From: Candidatus Peregrinibacteria bacterium | Lineage (GTDB): Bacteria > Patescibacteriota > Gracilibacteria > Peribacterales > Peribacteraceae | Length of the DNA stretch: 5,299 bases | Direction: 5' to 3' | NCBI GenBank assembly: GCA_016201685.1 | Contig: JACQCJ010000017.1 | Span: 1 to 5,299, forward strand | Shown here: positions 1 through 3,143 of the stretch, one piece after another | Position numbering within the stretch: position 1 is the first letter of the stretch | Layout of the letters: every line of letters begins with the position of its first letter | Notes under the pieces: generated by a model | What the model was told of the DNA's origin: nothing | Databases searched by the model: none | What the model saw: only the letters and a program-made list of their open reading frames with translations | Program-made: the position numbers and the translations under genes

Positions 1-7
1 CCCCCGA

Positions 8-30
8 CCCCTCCTCCGATGGAGGAGGGG
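8..30. repeat. Perfect GC-rich hairpin A
   Basis: CCCCTCCTCC (8-17) pairs perfectly with GGAGGAGGGG (21-30) around a GAT loop, giving a 10-bp stem. No T tract follows on either strand, so it is not a standard Rho-independent terminator. A second, similar hairpin lies 25 nt downstream. The pair looks like an intergenic palindromic repeat family, or possibly a stem that protects the 3' end of an upstream gene outside the window. Confidence 0.7.
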
Positions 31-55
31 GGACTGCCACCAATGATGGAAGTCA

Positions 56-80
56 CCCCTTTCTCCCACGGAGAAAGGGG
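56..80. repeat. Perfect GC-rich hairpin B
   Basis: CCCCTTTCTCC (56-66) pairs perfectly with GGAGAAAGGGG (70-80) around a CAC loop, giving an 11-bp stem. It shares the CCCCT...TCC / GGA...AGGGG outline with hairpin A but differs inside the stem, with compensating changes on both arms. It is followed by a purine-rich and then A-rich stretch (81-112), not by T residues. No gene was seen in 1-137. Confidence 0.7.
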
Positions 81-137
81 CAGGGGGATAGAGGAAACAA
101 AAACAAAACAAATCGCCCGCACTCCCTCCACCGAGAT

Positions 138-167
138 TTGGTCATCGGTCATTCTTCGCGATACACT
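138..167 (+). promoter_or_regulatory. Putative purM promoter, leaderless
   Basis: A -10-like TACACT (162-167) lies 18 nt after a weak -35 candidate TTGGTC (138-143). The -10 box ends 6 nt before the purM ATG, so transcription would start at or next to the start codon. The -35 match is poor (3 of 6). The support comes mainly from the same spacing recurring before two other genes in this window. Confidence 0.4.
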
Positions 168-173
168 CCGTTC

Positions 174-1229
174 ATGCCAACCAAGCGCACGAATTCCCTC
201 TCCTACGCCGCATCCGGCGTCAACATCTCCGCCGCGGACAGAGCCAAGCGCGGGATGGCGAAAGACTTGAAGACGAACGACAGGCGCGTCCTGAATGCGC
301 TGGGAGCGTTCGCCTCGCTCTTCGATGCGCGGTTCCCCGGCTACAAGCATCCCGTCCTGGTGCTGAAGACCGAAGAACCCGGGAGCAAGCAGAAGATCGC
401 ACTGGAACACGGGCACGCGCGGTCACTCTGCTTTGACATGATCAACCACCTTGTGAACGACATCGCGGTGATGGGGGCCGTTCCCCTCGCCGTGCAGGAC
501 GCGATCGTCTGCGGAAAGCTCGAGAGCAAGACGGTGCGAGAGATCGTCTCCGGGATCGCGGACGCGTGCCGCGCGCAGGGCTGCGTGCTCACGGGCGGCG
601 AGACCTCCGAGCAGCCCGGCGTGCTCCCCGCGGGCACGTACATTGTGACCTCGAGCATCGTGGGAGTGGTGGAGAAGGCGAAGGTGATCGACGGGTCGAG
701 GATCCGCGAGAGAGACTGCGTGATCGGCGTCGCTTCGAACGGCCTCCACACGAACGGCTACTCGCTCGTGCGCGCTCTGCTCAAAAAGCATCCCGCGCTC
801 GCCAAGAAGAAGATCGGCAGACGAACGTTCCTGGAAACAATCCTGCTGCCGCACACGTGCTACTACCAAGCGCTCCGGGGGCTCTTCGACGATCGATCCC
901 TCCACGGCATGGCGCACATCACGGGTAGCGGCATCGGCGGCAATCTGAATCGGATCCTTCCTCCGCAGCTTGATGCAATGATCGACCTTTCACAGATCGA
1001 CATTCTCCCCATCTTCCGCGTGATTCGCGAGACTGCGAACCTCTCCGACCGTGAGATGCTACAGACGTTCAACATGGGTGTCGGCCTCACGATCGTCGCG
1101 AAGCGATCGGCGGCGAAGCGGATCATGGAGCACCTGAAGCGAAACGGACATCGAAGTTCGGTCATCGGCGAGATCATTCCGGGCACGAAGACCGTGAAAT
1201 TTCGCGGAGCATTGGTGTGGAAACGATGA
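174..1229 (+). CDS. purM: Phosphoribosylformylglycinamidine cyclo-ligase (AIR synthase), divergent
   Basis: The product is a 351-aa cytosolic enzyme, close to the usual ~345 aa. The family converts FGAM plus ATP to AIR, the fifth step of de novo purine synthesis. Family marks in order are an N-terminal SYAASGVNI (compare SYKDAGVDI), VNDI near residues 94-97, GGETSEQPG at 141-149 (usually GGETAEMPG), NGLHTNGYSLVR, HITGSG at 248-253 and TFNMGVG at 298-304. The usual T-DGVGTK loop reads T-EEPGSK (66-72), so it is a divergent member. HypE, ThiL and SelD share the fold, but the HITG and TFN-GVG motifs point to PurM. ATG 174 was chosen because homology begins just after it and a -10-like box ends 6 nt upstream. 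A TTG at 138 would add 12 residues without homology. No Shine-Dalgarno sequence is seen. No other pur gene is in the window, so the gene looks singly transcribed. Confidence 0.9.
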   Translation: MPTKRTNSLSYAASGVNISAADRAKRGMAKDLKTNDRRVLNALGAFASLFDARFPGYKHPVLVLKTEEPGSKQKIALEHGHARSLCFDMINHLVNDIAVMGAVPLAVQDAIVCGKLESKTVREIVSGIADACRAQGCVLTGGETSEQPGVLPAGTYIVTSSIVGVVEKAKVIDGSRIRERDCVIGVASNGLHTNGYSLVRALLKKHPALAKKKIGRRTFLETILLPHTCYYQALRGLFDDRSLHGMAHITGSGIGGNLNRILPPQLDAMIDLSQIDILPIFRVIRETANLSDREMLQTFNMGVGLTIVAKRSAAKRIMEHLKRNGHRSSVIGEIIPGTKTVKFRGALVWKR

Positions 1230-1232
1230 GGG

Positions 1233-1258
1233 CATTGCATCGTATTATCAATGCATCG
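1233..1258. repeat. 10-bp direct repeat around a -35 box, possible operator
   Basis: CATTGCATCG (1233-1242) and CAATGCATCG (1249-1258) match at 9 of 10 positions and are spaced 16 nt apart. The second copy overlaps the -35 candidate TTATCA (1245-1250). GCATTG (1232-1237) can also pair with CAATGC (1249-1254), but the 11-nt loop and missing T tract make this a poor purM terminator. Two direct half-sites at a promoter would fit a regulator binding site; this is inference. Confidence 0.35.
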
Positions 1259-1273
1259 GATTTTGCCTAGAGT
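1245..1273 (+). promoter_or_regulatory. Putative promoter of the split hypothetical gene
   Basis: TTATCA (1245-1250) and TAGAGT (1268-1273) each match consensus at 4 of 6 positions, with an ideal 17-nt spacer. The -10 box ends exactly 6 nt before GTG 1280, as before purM and mgtA. This predicts a leaderless transcript starting at the GTG. Confidence 0.45.
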
Positions 1274-1279
1274 ACGAGC

Positions 1280-1570
1280 GTGAGACTCAACTCCTCAGAT
1301 TCGTACAAGAAACGCGAGCGGCCCGGAGGCTCCCTCCCCCTCAGCATGGCGCTCAGCGTGCTCACCTATCTTGGAGTAACGTGGGCCGAATACCAGCAAT
1401 GCATCTCTCTGCACCGATGGTTGTTCACTCACATGCGACAGAAGAGTGATGGGGGGGCCCGTGGTGCATTCTTTTTGGTTTCGGTTCGAACGCGGGAAGC
1501 ACGGCGTGGAACTGATCGTGTACGACGAGCAGCTCGGAAACAGATGTTTTTGGATTGGACAGAACGATAA
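1280..1570 (+). CDS. Hypothetical protein, N-terminal part of an apparently frameshifted gene
   Basis: This 96-aa frame starts at a GTG placed 6 nt after a -10-like box. No known family is recognised. Up to the G7 tract (1451-1457) it behaves like a coding frame: about 70 percent of third positions are G or C by hand count. It includes a moderately hydrophobic stretch (SMALSVLTYLGVTW) followed by tryptophan- and histidine-containing residues. After the tract, third-position GC falls to about one third and the translation becomes arginine-rich with little sign of selection, while the +1 frame takes on the coding signature. Only the first ~59 residues are therefore likely to be genuine, and they probably belong to the same protein as 1446-1928. 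A chance open frame cannot be excluded. Confidence 0.35.
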   Translation: MRLNSSDSYKKRERPGGSLPLSMALSVLTYLGVTWAEYQQCISLHRWLFTHMRQKSDGGARGAFFLVSVRTREARRGTDRVRRAARKQMFLDWTER

Positions 1571-1928
1571 TGCTGAAGAATTGGCGCAAGACGGGGGCAA
1601 GTACATCGCGACGATGAAGAAGAAAACTATGAACAATGAACACGGCATGGAAATCACCTCCACGAGGCTTCCGATCGGCGGGTTTGGGAAATGTTTTCTT
1701 CCGATTGGCGAACTGCATTCGCTCTTACTCTCGTGCGGGAATCAAACCGAAGCGCTTGAAGCGAAAGGGCTGCACTTCTTCGTCACGCATGTCGGGAACA
1801 GCGAACTTCCCGTGGCTGTGAAAGCGTTTCAGGGATTCAAGGTTCGGACAGATCTTGTTCAAATGACAATTGTCCCCGAAGCTTCTACTGAAGTCCTCGG
1901 CGTTTCCCCAACCCCACGACAAAAATGA
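1446..1928 (+). CDS. Hypothetical protein, probable C-terminal part of the split gene
   Basis: This 160-aa frame has no recognised family. It can start at GTG 1446 or ATG 1449, but neither has a Shine-Dalgarno sequence or a well-placed -10 box. The frame stays open upstream to a TAA at 1377-1379 without another standard start. It has a balanced composition with alternating strand-like and acidic segments (for example GVELIVYDEQ, then NDNAEELAQDGGK), no signal peptide and no membrane span. Third-position GC just after the G tract is about 65 percent, against about a third in the competing frame. Removing one G from the tract joins this frame to 1280-1450, giving a protein of about 215 aa. The stop lies 78 nt before the ACT-protein start. 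Function is unknown. Confidence 0.55.
   Translation: MMGGPVVHSFWFRFERGKHGVELIVYDEQLGNRCFWIGQNDNAEELAQDGGKYIATMKKKTMNNEHGMEITSTRLPIGGFGKCFLPIGELHSLLLSCGNQTEALEAKGLHFFVTHVGNSELPVAVKAFQGFKVRTDLVQMTIVPEASTEVLGVSPTPRQK
1451..1457 (+). other. G7 homopolymer at a probable frameshift
   Basis: Seven consecutive G follow GAT. With six G the frame from GTG 1280 would continue as Gly-Gly-Pro-Val-Val into the 1446-1928 frame. Such runs are prone to sequencing indels, real slippage mutations and, in some genes, phase variation. Confidence 0.6.
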
Positions 1929-1974
1929 GAACTGCATTTTCGCCAATTTATCTGGTATTTCCCCAAAAAACCCC

Positions 1975-1980
1975 TACTCT
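1975..1980 (+). promoter_or_regulatory. Weak -10-like box upstream of the ACT gene
   Basis: TACTCT fits the TANNNT pattern seen at the other starts in this window, but it lies 26 nt before the ATG instead of 6, and no good -35 box sits at 16-18 nt. If used, it would give a leader of about 20 nt without a Shine-Dalgarno sequence. Confidence 0.2.
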
Positions 1981-2006
1981 TTGCCAAACTTTCCTTTCGC
2001 AGTGCC

Positions 2007-2402
2007 ATGCAATCCGTCATCCAGCTCAGCATCGCAATGATGAACACACCGAGCTCGCTCGCGAAGGTGGGCGACAAGCTCCGCGCTGCGGATGTGAACA
2101 TCAGCGCCATCACGTGCACGGAGGGAACGCCGAAGACTGTCATCCACTTGATCGTCGATGATCCCGAGACGGCGAAAATCGTGCTGAAAGATCTGGGTCC
2201 CGTCGTCACGACGAACGTGCTCGCGTTCAAGATGAAGAACAAGCCCGGCGCGATCGCATCCATCGGGCGCGAATGCGCTGCCGCGCACATCAATATCCGC
2301 AACATCTACGCGACCACCTGCGGCAAGGAGGCGATGGTGTACGTCTGGGTGGAGGACGTGGATGCGGCGATGCGGGCGCTGAAAGCGTGGAGGAAAGAAT
2401 GA
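2007..2402 (+). CDS. Tandem ACT domain protein
   Basis: The 131-aa product consists almost entirely of two ACT domains. The first (about residues 3-65) carries NTPSSLAKVGDKLRAADVNI, and the second (about 68-129) carries NKPGAIASIGRECAAAHINI; both fit the ACT pattern of N-x-P-G/S-x-L/I-A...-D/H-I/V-N-I. ACT domains bind amino acids or other small ligands at domain interfaces. A protein made only of two of them resembles stand-alone ACT proteins thought to sense amino acids. No catalytic or DNA-binding domain is attached, so it may act by binding a partner or may serve as a regulatory subunit. The partner is not in this window. ATG 2007 is the only standard start near the domain boundary. It has no Shine-Dalgarno sequence. 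The stop overlaps an ATG at 2399 whose frame is not convincing. Confidence 0.85.
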   Translation: MQSVIQLSIAMMNTPSSLAKVGDKLRAADVNISAITCTEGTPKTVIHLIVDDPETAKIVLKDLGPVVTTNVLAFKMKNKPGAIASIGRECAAAHINIRNIYATTCGKEAMVYVWVEDVDAAMRALKAWRKE

Positions 2403-2450
2403 AGCTGCAAATCTTCCACCCAAGGGAGAGCATTCAACATGAGAATTTCA

Positions 2451-2479
2451 TTGACTTCCCACTCGTGATGGACGACACT
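2451..2479 (+). promoter_or_regulatory. Candidate promoter for a small transcript
   Basis: TTGACT (2451-2456, 5 of 6 to consensus) and GACACT (2474-2479, 3 of 6) are separated by exactly 17 nt. It is the best -35 box seen in the window, paired with a mediocre -10. The start site would fall near 2486. Confidence 0.35.
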
Positions 2480-2487
2480 CCGCGCAC

Positions 2488-2556
2488 ATGCAACAGATTC
2501 GCGTCATCGCCGCCACCCGTCTCCTCCAGAAAATGGAGGGGCGACGTGCTGCGTGA
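2488..2556 (+). CDS. Possible 22-aa peptide
   Basis: ATG 2488 opens a 22-codon frame (MQQIRVIAATRLLQKMEGRR plus two Ala) ending in TGA. Third positions are mostly G or C, and the peptide is basic and amphipathic. It begins 8 nt after the GACACT box and lies inside the candidate small transcript. It has no ribosome binding site. It could be a real small protein, the remnant of a larger gene, or chance. Confidence 0.15.
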   Translation: MQQIRVIAATRLLQKMEGRRAA

Positions 2557-2584
2557 CCGGAATCCTTACGAAGAAGCAGCTCTC

Positions 2585-2612
2585 ACCCTTCCCGTTCGAA
2601 GGGTTGTTTTTT
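2585..2612 (+). terminator. Rho-independent terminator
   Basis: ACCCTTC (2585-2591) pairs with GAAGGGT (2598-2604) around a 6-nt loop, giving a 7-bp stem. It is followed at once by TGTTTTTT (2605-2612). The T tract is on the + strand only, so it ends transcription from the ACT gene, from the candidate small RNA, or from both. Confidence 0.75.
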
Positions 2613-2713
2613 GTTCCTTCACATTTTTATTCCCAAATGGGTGGCATGCGGACATAGATCGTTTCGTCCTCATTCCTCCCTCTTGGAGCAACGGTACATT
2701 TTCTCAACGAAAA

Positions 2714-2719
2714 AAGGAG
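2714..2719 (+). promoter_or_regulatory. Shine-Dalgarno AAGGAG
   Basis: AAGGAG lies 5 nt before ATG 2725 and fixes the start of the small gene. It is the only strong Shine-Dalgarno sequence at a start in this window and shows that this organism does use the anti-SD mechanism. Confidence 0.7.
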
Positions 2720-2724
2720 AACTC

Positions 2725-2964
2725 ATGCACACAATCAACGATCGCAGACAGGAATGGTTTGATCTGGTTTACCTCAAAACACTGGGCCGTATCAGACCTC
2801 AAAGGTTCACGCCCCCTCGAAGGCTTCGCATGGGCATCACTCTTGTCACATTGTGCGAAGACGATGGTTTTTGGTACGAGGGCGAACAGATTGGAAGCGT
2901 TTCGGACGCTGCGAAACGGTGGGGAGAAGAAACCCTCAGAAGAAGAACATCCCGAATGAACTAA
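2725..2964 (+). CDS. Small basic hypothetical protein
   Basis: The 79-aa protein is not recognised as any family. Its frame is open upstream to 2611, but the AAGGAG at 2714-2719 selects ATG 2725, and the preceding bases look intergenic (a terminator T tract ends at 2612). It is arginine-rich: an aromatic-rich N-terminal segment (EWFDLVYLKTLGRI) is followed by a PPRRLRMG turn, a short hydrophobic strand (ITLVTLC), an acidic DDGFWYEGE and a basic tail (ETLRRRTSRMN). There is no signal peptide or membrane segment. The SVSDAAKRWG stretch could be a helix for nucleic-acid or protein contact, but this is a guess. The gene stands alone between a terminator and a strong 3' hairpin, which supports a separate transcription unit. 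A second frame through the same stretch is also open but has no ribosome binding site. Confidence 0.6.
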   Translation: MHTINDRRQEWFDLVYLKTLGRIRPQRFTPPRRLRMGITLVTLCEDDGFWYEGEQIGSVSDAAKRWGEETLRRRTSRMN

Positions 2965-3005
2965 CGATTGTACCTAAACGTACCACGCTCCAAAAGGGAA
3001 CACTC

Positions 3006-3042
3006 GGGCGGGAAGAGAATTGCTCTCTTCCCGCCCTCATTT
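3006..3042 (+). terminator. Strong hairpin, probable terminator with a weak T tract
   Basis: A perfect 13-bp stem (GGGCGGGAAGAGA at 3006-3018 with its complement at 3024-3036) has a 5-nt ATTGC loop. It is followed by TCATTT, which is a poor T tract. It begins 41 nt after the stop of the small gene and separates that unit from mgtA. Confidence 0.6.
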
Positions 3043-3108
3043 GCCTTGCGGCTCGGAGATTGTCGCCTCGACAAAGCAGGAGCGTCAAGAATCTTGCAAC
3101 GATCGTCA

Positions 3109-3137
3109 TTCTCGTTCTTCGAATTTTCCGCTATACT
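3109..3137 (+). promoter_or_regulatory. Putative mgtA promoter, leaderless
   Basis: TATACT (3132-3137) matches the -10 consensus at 5 of 6 positions and ends 6 nt before ATG 3144. The best -35 at the right distance is TTCTCG (3109-3114, 17-nt spacer, weak). Transcription would start at the ATG itself. Confidence 0.5.
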
Positions 3138-3143
3138 GCAAGG

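Larger units (their letters stand above)
2486..2612 (+). ncRNA. Candidate small RNA or short-peptide transcript, about 125 nt
   Basis: This interval runs from a predicted start after TTGACT-17-GACACT to a clear Rho-independent terminator. It contains an internal hairpin, CCTCCA (2523-2528) with TGGAGG (2534-2539) around GAAAA, extendable by two further pairs. It matches no RNA family recognised here (not tRNA, SRP RNA, tmRNA or RNase P). Otherwise 2403-2724 holds no convincing long gene. The alternative is that the terminator simply ends the ACT-gene transcript and this stretch is its 3' UTR. Confidence 0.25.

Noticed and set aside
8..80. The two 5' hairpins as Rho-independent terminators
   Set aside because: Neither stem is followed by a run of T on either strand; the downstream bases on + are G- and A-rich.
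423..917. A 164-codon open frame on the - strand
   Set aside because: It lies antisense inside purM, whose motifs fix the coding frame, and has an Arg/His/Ala-rich shadow composition.
1232..1254. Hairpin after the purM stop as a terminator
   Set aside because: The stem is only 6 bp with an 11-nt loop and lacks an adjacent T tract. It is better explained as a direct repeat around a promoter.
2551..2604. Resemblance to SRP RNA (GACCGGAA...GAAGCAGC) and to a tRNA T-loop (GTTCGAA)
   Set aside because: The SRP-like words are separated by an insertion and do not form the conserved domain IV hairpin. The T-loop-like word lies in a terminator stem-loop and no acceptor, D or anticodon arm can be drawn.
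2273..2959. A 228-codon + frame overlapping the ACT gene, with an internal ATG at 2399 overlapping the ACT stop
   Set aside because: It runs through the terminator at 2585-2612 and through the ribosome binding site and whole length of the 2725 gene. The translation resembles no family and changes character along its length. The ATGA overlap alone is weak support.
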